From NCBI RefSeq assembly GCF_900626075.1, contig NZ_UYZY01000003.1, positions 558,001 to 622,000 of the forward strand: DNA of 64,000 bases. The letters run 5' to 3'. The stretch comes from Clostridium transplantifaecale. GTDB taxonomy: Bacteria > Bacillota > Clostridia > Lachnospirales > Lachnospiraceae. Shown here in pieces: positions 27,776 through 36,695 of this stretch. How positions within the stretch are numbered: the first letter of the stretch is position 1; the number at the start of each line of letters is the position of its first letter. The translations under genes and the position numbers were made by a program. The notes beneath the pieces were generated by a model. The model was not told the origin of the DNA. It ran no database searches and worked only from the letters and a program-made list of their open reading frames with translations.

Positions 27776-29008
27776 TTGACAACTGAAAAACAAAACCCGG
27801 AGGAAAAATATACGCTCAGAAAAAAGCTTGCCGCGGTCGGGCCGGGTGCTGTGATTGTCGGGTCGTTTATCGGCCCCGGCACTGTAGTGACGGCAACGCG
27901 GGCCGGGGCGGGCTATGGCTATACCCTGCTTTGGACTATTGTCTTTTCGTTTATTGCGGTTATGCTGCTGCAGGGGATGTCGGCGAAACTCGGTATTATT
28001 ACGCAAAAAGGGCTGGCCGAAAATATTGTGGATACTTTTGCCCCACGCCCCGTGCTGCAGAAGATTGTAGTATGGATTATTGCCATTGCTTTGACACTGG
28101 GCGGCTTTGCCTATGCAGGGGGCGATTTGACCGGAACTTCCATCGGACTTTCCACCTTGATTGGCATTCCTTCCAATTATATTGCGCCCGTCTGGGGAAT
28201 TATCATTCTGGTAATTGTAACGCTGCGTGACATCAAATGGCTCGAAAAGCTGCTGTGCGTTTGCGTTGGTTTTATGGCGCTTGTTTTCATTCTGACCATG
28301 TTTGTGGTAAAGCCGGATTTTGCCGGTGTTGTTTCGGGATTAATCCCCAGGGTTCCGGAGGGGAGCCTGATTTACTGTCTGTCTCTCATCGGCACCACGA
28401 TTGGTCCGCAGAATATTTTCATCCACTCCGTCAGCGCGAAGCGCACCTGGAATAAACCGGAACAGCTCCAGCTTTCACGTTTTGACATTGGCCTTACAAT
28501 GGGAATCGGAGCTTTGATTACAATCGCCGTGCTTGTCACTTCCGCCACCACCATGCTGGGATTTACGGTGCAGTCGGCGGCGGATATTGCCATTCAGCTG
28601 GAACCTCTGCTGGGAGGTTTTGCAAAGACTTTTCTCTGCCTTGGCCTGGTAGCTGCGGGATTTTCATCCGCCATTATCACACCTCTCGGTGTTTCCTATG
28701 TACTTGGAGGATTTTTCGGATGGAAGATGGACCGCAGCGATAAACGTTTTTTCTGGACCAATATCCTGGTTATTGCATTTGGTATTTTTATCGCTGCCAC
28801 CGGATATAATCCGCTTTCAATTATTATTGCGGCACAGGCCTTCAACGGTGCGGTTTTACCGCTGGTGGTCATAACACTTGTCTACATCACCAGTCAGAAA
28901 TCGGTTCTGGGCTGCTACGCCAATAAGACCTGGACCAGGATAGCAGGAGCGCTGATTGGCCTGATTACGATTATATTAGGGGGGACAAGTATCATTTCAT
29001 TATTCTAA
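27776..29008 (+). CDS. Nramp-family transporter with non-canonical substrate site
   Basis: A 410-residue membrane protein with about 11 segments and the Nramp (SLC11) layout. The best start is TTG 27776, seven bases after GGAGG; an upstream ATG at 27758 overlaps that site. In true Nramp metal transporters TM1 has DPGN and TM6 has MPH. Here TM1 reads IGPGTVV (near 30-36) and TM6 reads IGTTIGPQNIFIHS (near 204-217): the metal-binding Asp, Asn, Met and His are all changed. It therefore probably does not carry Mn or Fe. It is followed by an enzyme of the thiazoline-carboxylate hydrolase family and faces an IclR regulator, which suggests an organic or unusual cationic substrate. Confidence 0.88.
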   Translation: MTTEKQNPEEKYTLRKKLAAVGPGAVIVGSFIGPGTVVTATRAGAGYGYTLLWTIVFSFIAVMLLQGMSAKLGIITQKGLAENIVDTFAPRPVLQKIVVWIIAIALTLGGFAYAGGDLTGTSIGLSTLIGIPSNYIAPVWGIIILVIVTLRDIKWLEKLLCVCVGFMALVFILTMFVVKPDFAGVVSGLIPRVPEGSLIYCLSLIGTTIGPQNIFIHSVSAKRTWNKPEQLQLSRFDIGLTMGIGALITIAVLVTSATTMLGFTVQSAADIAIQLEPLLGGFAKTFLCLGLVAAGFSSAIITPLGVSYVLGGFFGWKMDRSDKRFFWTNILVIAFGIFIAATGYNPLSIIIAAQAFNGAVLPLVVITLVYITSQKSVLGCYANKTWTRIAGALIGLITIILGGTSIISLF

Positions 29009-29033
29009 ATTTTATATCGTGAAGGAGGAAAAT

Positions 29034-29513
29034 ATGGATAGAAATTGGGAATATGACGTACAACTGATGTCCCGTCGGCTGGCCACGCTTTACTATCATA
29101 TGGTAAATGCGATGCTGGAGGAACTTCCCGAGGAACAAACGGAGCGTATTGTTAATAAGGCGGTGGAGGGCTACGGTCATTACTGGGGAGAGTATTGTAA
29201 AGAAAAAGTGCTTGCGTCCAATCTGCCGTTGACGCCGAACCACTATGATTTGGGAGGAGATCTGCCGAGCCGGGGGCTTTCGGTAGGATGCGACTTAATC
29301 AGCAATGACTGTGAGCTGCGGCAGGAATATACAGAATGCCTGTTTGCCCGTGTGTGGAAGGAACTTGGCTTTGAACGCTGGGGGCGGTTGTACTGCTACG
29401 TGGATTATGCTAAATTTGCCGCTTACAATCCTGATTTATCTGTAGAACACGAAAAAAACGAACTGGATGGAGATAACTGCTGTATCCTTCATGTTATGGC
29501 GCCCAAACACTGA
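29034..29513 (+). CDS. L-2-amino-thiazoline-4-carboxylate hydrolase family protein
   Basis: A 159-residue protein that I place in the ATC-hydrolase-like family (PF14196 type) by overall pattern: helical N-terminus, then AVEGYGHYWGE near 48-58 and a C-terminal half with conserved CDLISNDCELR near 92-102, WGRLYCYVDYAKF and LDGDNCCILHVM. The studied member opens 2-amino-thiazoline-4-carboxylate to S-carbamoyl-cysteine on the route to L-cysteine. ATG 29034 follows AAGGAGG; 25 nt separate it from the transporter, and the two likely form one transcript. The actual substrate here is not known. Confidence 0.7.
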   Translation: MDRNWEYDVQLMSRRLATLYYHMVNAMLEELPEEQTERIVNKAVEGYGHYWGEYCKEKVLASNLPLTPNHYDLGGDLPSRGLSVGCDLISNDCELRQEYTECLFARVWKELGFERWGRLYCYVDYAKFAAYNPDLSVEHEKNELDGDNCCILHVMAPKH

Positions 29514-29561
29514 CCTTTATTATTTATCCTGGCTATTTTACATATCTTAATCGATGAGGAT

Positions 29562-29606
29562 AAAATAACCGCTTGATCCCCTCGGATCGGGCGGTTATTT
29601 TGCAGC
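29562..29606 (+). terminator. Terminator of the Nramp-like operon
   Basis: AAAATAACCGC (29562-29572) pairs perfectly with 29591-29601, with an inner GATCC/GGATC stem. The A and T flanks make it usable in both directions. Confidence 0.88.
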
Positions 29607-29623
29607 ATAAAACGACATTTCCA

Positions 29624-29652
29624 TTGCACGTATTGCCAAAAAGCAATATAAT
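29624..29652 (+). promoter_or_regulatory. Promoter of the NAD diphosphatase gene
   Basis: TTGCAC (29624-29629), 17-bp spacer, TATAAT (29647-29652), about 100 nt before the start codon. Confidence 0.75.
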
Positions 29653-29756
29653 AGTTCAAGTGGCTGAGAACGGGAAAAAAAAGGAGTGAGCGGACTTCGT
29701 CTTTGGCCGGTGCCGAATTTCCCGTCTGAAAATATACAAGATGAAAAGGATGGTAT

Positions 29757-30692
29757 ATGAAGATGATACAGGATATTGCCCCTCATAAATATGACAATGC
29801 CTTCAGCGGCCGAAAGCCGGAACTGGATGATTACGTTTTACTGATACATAATAACAGCGCACTTCTGATTAACAGGGATGCGAAAATTCAGGATGGAAGC
29901 TTTGAAATCCCAATGTTTTCGGAATTGGCCGCAACCGTACCCGATGCACGTGAACGGGCGGTTTATTTATTTTCAATCGATGAAAAACCATATTTTCTTC
30001 TGGAGAAAAAAGAAGAGGAAGAAATAGTGGAAACCGGCTGTCTGGAATGGAAGGGAACGCAGTATTTCAGAATGATGGAGCCAATGTTCCAGGCGTTTGC
30101 AGCAATCACGGCAACACAGGTCTGGCGGTGGCGCCAGAGCAGAAAGTTCTGCGGACACTGCGGTGCAAGGACGACGGACAGCAAGACAGAACGGGCTCTT
30201 GTCTGCCCGGTATGCGGACAGATTGAATATCCGAAGATTTCCCCGGCCGTCATTGTGGCGGTTACAAACGGAGATAAGTTACTGATGTCAAAATACCGCG
30301 GCCGTGCATACAGAGGCTATGCCCTGATTGCCGGTTTTGTGGAGATCGGAGAGACATTCGAGGAGACGGTCCACAGGGAAGTCATGGAGGAGGTCGGTCT
30401 GAAGGTCAAAAATGTCCGGTATTTCAAGAGCCAGCCCTGGGCATTTACCGATACGGAAATGATCGGATTTTACGCTGAGCTGGACGGAGACGACGCCATC
30501 CGGCTGCAGGAGGATGAACTTGCCGAGGCAGGCTGGTATACGCGGGAAGAGATTCCGGATGACGAGGTCCTGATCAGCGTCGGCAGCGAGATGAAAATGC
30601 ACTTTAAATATGGCGATGACTGGATGGAGAAGCTCGGAACGGTAAAAGGAACAGGGGAGACACTGGAATTAAGGCAAAGTGCAAGAGCCTGA
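29757..30692 (+). CDS. nudC: NAD(+) diphosphatase (Nudix)
   Basis: Hydrolyses NADH/NAD to NMN(H) and AMP, and in bacteria can remove NAD caps from RNA. The 311-residue product has an N-terminal NudC domain, a zinc ribbon (FCGHCGAR and CPVCGQ, near 131-160), and the Nudix box GFVEIGETFEE...REVMEEVG near 196-218. The NudC-specific SQPWAF motif follows near 228, which separates it from other Nudix hydrolases. It is a single-gene unit between two terminators. Confidence 0.95.
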   Translation: MKMIQDIAPHKYDNAFSGRKPELDDYVLLIHNNSALLINRDAKIQDGSFEIPMFSELAATVPDARERAVYLFSIDEKPYFLLEKKEEEEIVETGCLEWKGTQYFRMMEPMFQAFAAITATQVWRWRQSRKFCGHCGARTTDSKTERALVCPVCGQIEYPKISPAVIVAVTNGDKLLMSKYRGRAYRGYALIAGFVEIGETFEETVHREVMEEVGLKVKNVRYFKSQPWAFTDTEMIGFYAELDGDDAIRLQEDELAEAGWYTREEIPDDEVLISVGSEMKMHFKYGDDWMEKLGTVKGTGETLELRQSARA

Positions 30693-30701
30693 AAAGTACA
30701 G

Positions 30702-30742
30702 AAACAGGCCGCGGCGGGTAATCGCCGGCGGCCTGTTTGCAT
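30702..30742. terminator. Terminator between nudC and convergent degV
   Basis: AAACAGGCC (30702-30710) pairs with 30730-30738 and an inner GC stem extends it. It serves convergent genes. Confidence 0.85.
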
Positions 30743-30764
30743 GATATGACAGTTTCTTCGTTTT

Positions 30765-31649
30765 CTATAATTTCATGATGCCGATACCCAGAAGTCCCGG
30801 TCCGGTATGTACGGCAAGGGACGCAGTAATTTGTTTGGAAAGAAGAAGTTCGCCGTTTGGTATTTCTTTTGAAAGGCGTGGCTCCATCTCATCGGAGGCG
30901 GCTTCGGCGTCACCGTTCAACAGGGAGAACCATACCGGTGAGTCACCGGCAAATTCTTTCGCTTCGGAGAGCAGCTTGGTCAGCCCCTGTCTGGAACCCC
31001 GGATTTTGGCAACCGTATAATAGACGCCCTCTTCATTACAGGAAATAATCGGTTTCAGATTTAAAATACTGCCTACGATAGAGGTGACGAGCCCGATTCG
31101 TCCCCCCTTCTGCAGATAAGTCAGAGTATCCATATAATAGAAGATCTTCGAATCTTTCACCTTGTCCGGAAGCAGGCGGACCAGTTCGCCGTAAGACATG
31201 CCTTCCTCCAGCTTTTTCGCGGCCCATACAGCAAGAACACCCGATCCAAACGAAACATTGCGCGTGTCAAGAACAAACGAGGTCAATTCCGTCTCCTCGT
31301 TCAATACGCCGCAAATCGTATTATAGGTGCCGCTCAGCCCGCTTGAGATGGCAAAAGACAGCACGTGGGTATAACCTTCCCGCTTAATCTCATCCACCAT
31401 ATCCTTCACTTCCTGCGGCCCGGGAGTGGAAGTGTGCGGGATTTCCCCCGGAAAGCGGCTGTAGACCATCTGCGGTGTAATATCCAAATCATCGGAGTAA
31501 TCCTTCTCCGGATAAATGACATGAAGCCGCAGAAGCTTCATATGATACTGGCGGATCAGCTCATCCGTAACATCACAACCCGAGTCAATCAGGATAGCAA
31601 CCTTTTCCCGGGTACCTTTATTCTCATTCATATTATAATCTACATTCAT
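30765..31649 (-). CDS. DegV-family fatty-acid-binding protein
   Basis: A 294-residue protein of the DegV (FakB-like) family, which holds a fatty acid for phosphorylation by FakA-type kinase. The start chosen is the ATG at 31649, preceded by GGAGG on the minus strand; a longer frame continues upstream without a ribosome site. Visible: AILIDSGCDVTDE (about 18-30), HTSTPGPQE near 72-80, SSGLSGTYN near 103-111 with the lipid-head contact Ser residues, and the YLQKGGRIG motif. No FakA partner is adjacent. Confidence 0.92.
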   Translation of the reverse strand: MNVDYNMNENKGTREKVAILIDSGCDVTDELIRQYHMKLLRLHVIYPEKDYSDDLDITPQMVYSRFPGEIPHTSTPGPQEVKDMVDEIKREGYTHVLSFAISSGLSGTYNTICGVLNEETELTSFVLDTRNVSFGSGVLAVWAAKKLEEGMSYGELVRLLPDKVKDSKIFYYMDTLTYLQKGGRIGLVTSIVGSILNLKPIISCNEEGVYYTVAKIRGSRQGLTKLLSEAKEFAGDSPVWFSLLNGDAEAASDEMEPRLSKEIPNGELLLSKQITASLAVHTGPGLLGIGIMKL

Positions 31650-31691
31650 AATTAAAAACCTCCAGATGTGGTTATGAAAACTACTTATTAA

Positions 31692-31740
31692 AGTATGACA
31701 TAATGGGAGAATCCTGTCAACTAAAAAGTAGATTAGTTGA
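31692..31740 (-). promoter_or_regulatory. degV promoter overlapped by an inverted repeat
   Basis: On the minus strand TTGACA (complement of 31715-31720), 17-bp spacer, CATACT (complement of 31692-31697). TCAACTAA (31717-31724) and TTAGTTGA (31733-31740) form a perfect dyad covering the -35, and a third TTAGTTGA lies at 31835 over the ilvH promoter. One repressor might therefore act on both genes. Confidence 0.6.
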
Positions 31741-31834
31741 ATAAGAAAAGTACCAACATAAAGACGGCTGTCCATCCGCGCCCTCTAAACTATTAAAAGA
31801 TATATCTTAAAGTAATACGACCCATTCCTTTTAA

Positions 31835-31867
31835 TTAGTTGACAAAGAAAGATTTGATTGTTAATAT
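31835..31867 (+). promoter_or_regulatory. Promoter of ilvHC
   Basis: TTGACA (31839-31844), 17-bp spacer, TAATAT (31862-31867). The half site TTAGTTGA at 31835-31842 overlaps the -35. There is no T-box or leader peptide between it and ilvH; the leader is only ~30 nt. Confidence 0.75.
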
Positions 31868-31900
31868 TAAATGTAATACATAGCGAGGTGGGGATTGCAG

Positions 31901-32401
31901 ATGAGCAGAATTGTTTTATCATTATTAGTAGATAACACCGCCGGTGTTCTGAGCCGCGTGGCCGGTCTTTTCAGCCGCCGCGGATATAATATTGAGAGCC
32001 TTACCGTAGGCGTGACAGCCGATCCGAGGTATTCCAGGATGACGGTAGTGTCTCTGGGAGATCAGCAGGTGCTTGAGCAGATTCAGAAGCAGCTGGGAAA
32101 ACTCGAAGATGTCCATGATATTAAGGAACTCCGTGAAGGTCATTCCGTTTACCGTGAGCTTATGATGGTAAAGGTGAGAGCCAATGCCAGTGAGCGTATG
32201 GCAATTAATGCAATTGCCGAGATTTTCCGCGCGTCGATTGTAGACGTCGGCAAGGAGTCTGTCACGGTTATGCTGACAGGAGATCAGTCCAAGCTGGATG
32301 CGATGATTAATCTTCTGGAAGATTATGAGATACTGGAGCTTGCAAGGACCGGACTTACCGGACTTTCCAGAGGAGCAGACGACGTCCGCTTCCTTCCGTA
32401 A
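31901..32401 (+). CDS. ilvH: Acetolactate synthase regulatory (small) subunit
   Basis: Feedback-sensing subunit of acetohydroxyacid synthase in branched-chain amino-acid synthesis. The 166-residue product has the ACT domain at the start (VLSLLVDNTAGVLSRVAGLF, valine-binding) and the second ACT-like half (REL...MMVKVRA). ATG 31901 is preceded by GAGGTGGGG; a TTG at 31895 is a weaker choice. The catalytic subunit ilvB is not in the window, so its partner must be elsewhere. ilvC follows by 100 nt. Confidence 0.95.
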   Translation: MSRIVLSLLVDNTAGVLSRVAGLFSRRGYNIESLTVGVTADPRYSRMTVVSLGDQQVLEQIQKQLGKLEDVHDIKELREGHSVYRELMMVKVRANASERMAINAIAEIFRASIVDVGKESVTVMLTGDQSKLDAMINLLEDYEILELARTGLTGLSRGADDVRFLP

Positions 32402-32468
32402 CCAAGTTACAAAGTGTCGCCAAAGGCGCACAGAGAGGCGTCGGCGGCATTCTTTATAAAATTATTAA

Positions 32469-33512
<1,044 letters not shown>

Positions 33513-33595
33513 TATCCGGTATCCGGCTAATGATGCAGGCGGCTCCGAGCAGCAGCCTGATCGGGAACCGTGTCACGGAGATGTTGGTACATATA

Positions 33596-33628
33596 CGGCA
33601 TAGTCTGAACAGACTATGCCGTTTGTTC
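33596..33628 (+). terminator. Terminator after ilvC
   Basis: A perfect 12-bp stem (33596-33607 with 33610-33621, 2-nt loop as drawn) followed by TTTGTT. Confidence 0.9.
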
Positions 33629-33766
33629 ATCATAGGAAAGCGGAAAACCCGTTAAACTGCGTCCATCACAGAAATTCGGGCGCTAAGTTCCGCCGGAAAC
33701 GGAGTCCCATATTCGCAAAGGGGCTAAAATACAGGTTGGAAAGCAGAGAAGCAGGAGGGGGAGACT

Positions 33767-34429
33767 ATGAAAACAGAACGCAAGAAATTCAGAATACTGC
33801 TTCTCACCGCTTTTGTGCTGGCGGGGATTTTTAAGAGTTCAGGATATTTCAAATCCCAGGTATATGCCAAAAACGCGGATTATATCGTTAGAGTCGCCTT
33901 CCGGGGACTGGAAAATATGTTTCATGCCCCATATGAATATGATGCGGTTTGCCTGGGCCGTCCGCGCAAAGTGACGGAGCGCATGGTGAAGGAGCGGTTC
34001 GGCGAAGAGATAGAAAAGCGCAGCATCTATGGGGATGAAGACACATCCTACTGGTTCGTGGAGCTTGAGTATGCGGAGGATGGAGAGTATTATTTCAATA
34101 ATGACAAATCTTATTTAGAGACAGCCTTTGGCGGACATTACCGTCTGTTTTATAGCAATTGGACCTCGAAAAGCGGGGAGCCGGACGGCGTGGATTTAAA
34201 AATCATGTTGAAGGCGGCGGAGTATTTATATGACGAAGACTTGTCTCACTGGGAGTCAAAACAGGGAGATACGCTGGGACTTATAAGTTTTATGCTCATC
34301 AGAAATGGAGATACCCGTTTGATAGAAAATAATAAGGCTCTGCTGGAGGCCTCCTCCGGCGGCGATATGAAAAAAGTGATGGATGTGCCGCCGGGAGGGC
34401 AGTTCGATTATTATTTTTTCGCGGAGTAA
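33767..34429 (+). CDS. Secreted or membrane-anchored protein of unknown function
   Basis: A 220-residue protein I do not recognise. Residues 1-36 look like a signal sequence (KTERKKFR then a hydrophobic run ILLLTAFVLAGIF, ending near VYAKN). The rest is acidic and rich in aromatic residues (YWFVELEYAEDGEYYFNN near 90-107), with no cysteines besides one near 65. Ribosome site AGGAGGGGG. It stands alone after the ilvC terminator and ahead of a broken gene on the other strand. Confidence 0.75.
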   Translation: MKTERKKFRILLLTAFVLAGIFKSSGYFKSQVYAKNADYIVRVAFRGLENMFHAPYEYDAVCLGRPRKVTERMVKERFGEEIEKRSIYGDEDTSYWFVELEYAEDGEYYFNNDKSYLETAFGGHYRLFYSNWTSKSGEPDGVDLKIMLKAAEYLYDEDLSHWESKQGDTLGLISFMLIRNGDTRLIENNKALLEASSGGDMKKVMDVPPGGQFDYYFFAE

Positions 34430-34463
34430 ATTTATATCAGTGAAACGGAAACGCTCCCTGCGG

Positions 34464-34880
34464 TCAGCCTGTGTAATTTTTAAAATAATCCACATCCTCC
34501 TGATGATCCAGCCACAATTCAAACCATCCAAGAAAATCCTGGCGTTCGCAGCAGGGCTGGACGCCGACATCTGTAAAATTCCAGACCTCACCCCGGCATT
34601 TGCCGCTCACAATCAGGTGATAACTCATAGCGTCACCGAGATCAATCAGTCCATTTCATCCATCCCCATTAACCGAAAGCCGTCAATCATGACGCAGCCA
34701 TTGCCGATTTCTTTTAAAAACATGCGGGATGCCTCCGGAAGCCGGATATTACAATGCGTTTCAAAACGCAGAATCTCTTCTTCCGTAAGGGGGTTCCCCA
34801 TATCAATTTCCAGAGCAGCTATTTTTTCTTTTATCTGAACGATGACTTGTCCGTATTTTTTCCTTTTTATATACAGGCAT
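34464..34880 (-). pseudogene. Broken SMI1/KNR4-family gene
   Basis: Read on the minus strand from ATG 34880 (AGGAGG upstream). The first residues MPVYKKEK continue as YGQVIVQIKEKIAALE only if one A is removed from the A6 run near 34856-34861. The frame then gives LTEEEILRFETHCNIRLPEA and FLKEIGNGC, typical of SMI1/KNR4 domains, and stops after MGMDEMD. A second shift resumes with LIDLGDAMSYHLIVSG and GEVWNFTDVG, the family's C-terminal half, ending WFELWLDHQEDVDYFKNYTG before a stop. The usual middle part is also missing. SMI1/KNR4 proteins are often immunity proteins against polymorphic toxins; no toxin gene is nearby. Confidence 0.78.
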
Positions 34881-35179
34881 TCGTGTTTCCTCCTGTTTCA
34901 TCCAATTTTCCAAAGTATACCACAAATATGAGTAAAAAAGTAGAGTATAATAATTTATGTCCCGCGCTGCGCTTTTTGCCTTTTCCGTGCATCGCGAAGC
35001 GTGTTATTGTCTGCAGCAAAGCTGCTTTTTAGCTGGGTGTGAACAGTAACGAGGACAGGGGTGTTTGGGCTCCGCTTTGCCGTCCGATCTATCTTTTTTT
35101 CATTACAAAAAGCTGTATGAGTTTTTTTCCTTTTGGCAAAAATAATATTAGTAAAATTAGAAAATATTAGAAAAAAGTG
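34881..35179. other. AT-rich noncoding stretch
   Basis: No gene seen. It holds a copy of the 11-mer TGAACAGTAAC (35040-35050) and a GC-rich patch (CGCGCTGCGC near 34962) that resembles decayed repeat sequence. Confidence 0.5.
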
Positions 35180-35223
35180 TTGACAGGAAGAACTGTATCT
35201 GTTATTGTAACAGTATAAACTGT
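35180..35223 (+). promoter_or_regulatory. Promoter of the RclA-like gene with dyad operator
   Basis: TTGACA (35180-35185), 17-bp spacer, TATTGT (35203-35208). CTGTTA-TTG-TAACAG (35199-35213) overlaps the -10, and ACAGT-ATAA-ACTGT (35210-35223) follows it, with a further ACTGT at 35192. The clustered half sites suggest a repressor that blocks the -10 until oxidant or another signal is sensed. The regulator gene is not adjacent. Confidence 0.7.
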
Positions 35224-35271
35224 AACTAAAAAGAATACAGATAACAAGGAAGATAAATAAGGAGGAGCAAC

Positions 35272-36651
35272 ATGGAGAGCAGGAATAATAATTATGACGC
35301 GGTTATCATCGGTTTTGGCAAGGGAGGTAAAACTCTCGCAGCGGCATTGGGAAAGGCCGGAAAGCGCACGGCGCTGATTGAGCAGTCTTCCGGTATGTAC
35401 GGCGGGACCTGTATCAACGTGGGGTGTATTCCGACCAAGTTTCTGGTACATAAAGCACAGGAAGCAAAGATGACCGCAGGCAGCTTCGAGGAGCGGGCGG
35501 CAATGTATGAGAAGGCAGTCGAAGGAAAAGCGGACCTTACCGGGAAACTGCGCGGGAAGAATTATCAGAAGGCTGCACAGGTCCCCAATGTGACGGTTAT
35601 CACAGGCAGGGCAAAACTGCTTTCCCCGCATACGGTCGAGGTGACGACGGAACAGGGAAGGGAAGAACTCGAAGGCGCACAAATTTTCTTAAATACAGGT
35701 TCCGTAGCTTTTGTACCTCCGATTGAAGGGCTGAAAGGAAACCCATATGCATATACAAGCGAAGGGCTTCTGGAACTTAAAAAACTGCCGGAGAAGCTGG
35801 TGATTATCGGCGGCGGTTATATCGGAGTGGAGTTTGCCTCTATTTATGCGGACTTTGGCAGCAGCGTTACAATTCTCCAGAATGAAGAGCGATTCCTTCC
35901 GAGAGAGGATGAGGAGATAGCCGGCGCCGTAAGGGAGAATCTTGAGAGCCGCGGCGCAACCGTAATTACAAGCGCCGGAATCCAGTCGGTGCTGGAAGAT
36001 AACGGCAGGGCCGTCATAACGGTAAAGATTGGCGGCACTGTGACAAAATTAAGCGCGGATGCGGTTCTCGTAGCAACGGGAAGAAGGCCGAATACCGCGG
36101 GACTGGGCCTGGAAGCTGCCGGTGTGGAGCTGAATGCCCGCGGCGGAGTAGCGGTAAATGAGCATATGCAGACTTCTGTGCCGCATATTTATGCAATGGG
36201 AGATGTGGCCGGCGGACTTCAGTTCACCTACATTTCACTGGATGATTTCCGAATAGTTAAATCAGCGGTTCTCGGAGACGGCGGTTATACGCTCAATGAA
36301 CGCGGAGCCGTACCGTACAGCGTCTTTTTAAATCCTCCGTTCTCCAGAGTGGGAATGAGTGAGCAGGAGGCAGTAGAAAAGGGATACCAGGTTAAGGTAG
36401 CCAGACTGATGGCGGGCGCAATTCCGAAAGCCCAGGTTTTAGAGCAGCCTTCCGGCCTTTTAAAAGCCGTTATCGATGAGAAGACAGGTTTGATTCTGGG
36501 AGCGCATCTCTTCTGCGAAGAGTCCCATGAGATGGTCAACCTGGTGAAGCTTGCAATGGATGCACAGATTCCTTATACAAAGCTGCGCGATATGATTTAC
36601 ACTCATCCGACAATGAGCGAAGCATTAAACGACTTATTTAACATTGACTAA
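35272..36651 (+). CDS. rclA: RclA-type FAD disulfide oxidoreductase (hypothiocyanite/oxidant defence)
   Basis: A 459-residue flavoprotein of the pyridine nucleotide-disulfide oxidoreductase family. N-terminal FAD site IIGFGKGGKTLA near 11-22, redox pair CINVGC (near 44-49) in GGTCINVGCIPTKFL, NAD(P)H site IIGGGYIGVEFAS near 179-191, and the second FAD motif YAMGDVAGG. The following QFTYISLDDFRIV is characteristic of RclA, the copper-linked reductase protecting gut bacteria from hypochlorous and hypothiocyanous acid. It lacks the extra Cys motifs of MerA. It stands alone behind an operator-rich promoter. Confidence 0.85.
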   Translation: MESRNNNYDAVIIGFGKGGKTLAAALGKAGKRTALIEQSSGMYGGTCINVGCIPTKFLVHKAQEAKMTAGSFEERAAMYEKAVEGKADLTGKLRGKNYQKAAQVPNVTVITGRAKLLSPHTVEVTTEQGREELEGAQIFLNTGSVAFVPPIEGLKGNPYAYTSEGLLELKKLPEKLVIIGGGYIGVEFASIYADFGSSVTILQNEERFLPREDEEIAGAVRENLESRGATVITSAGIQSVLEDNGRAVITVKIGGTVTKLSADAVLVATGRRPNTAGLGLEAAGVELNARGGVAVNEHMQTSVPHIYAMGDVAGGLQFTYISLDDFRIVKSAVLGDGGYTLNERGAVPYSVFLNPPFSRVGMSEQEAVEKGYQVKVARLMAGAIPKAQVLEQPSGLLKAVIDEKTGLILGAHLFCEESHEMVNLVKLAMDAQIPYTKLRDMIYTHPTMSEALNDLFNID

Positions 36652-36695
36652 ATAGATGAACAGCGGCAGCAGAGGCCGGATAAAGAGACAATAAA

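Noticed and set aside
34383..34838. 151-codon plus-strand frame overlapping the broken SMI1 gene
   Set aside because: The minus strand gives clear SMI1/KNR4 pieces in two frames, so the plus frame is a shadow.
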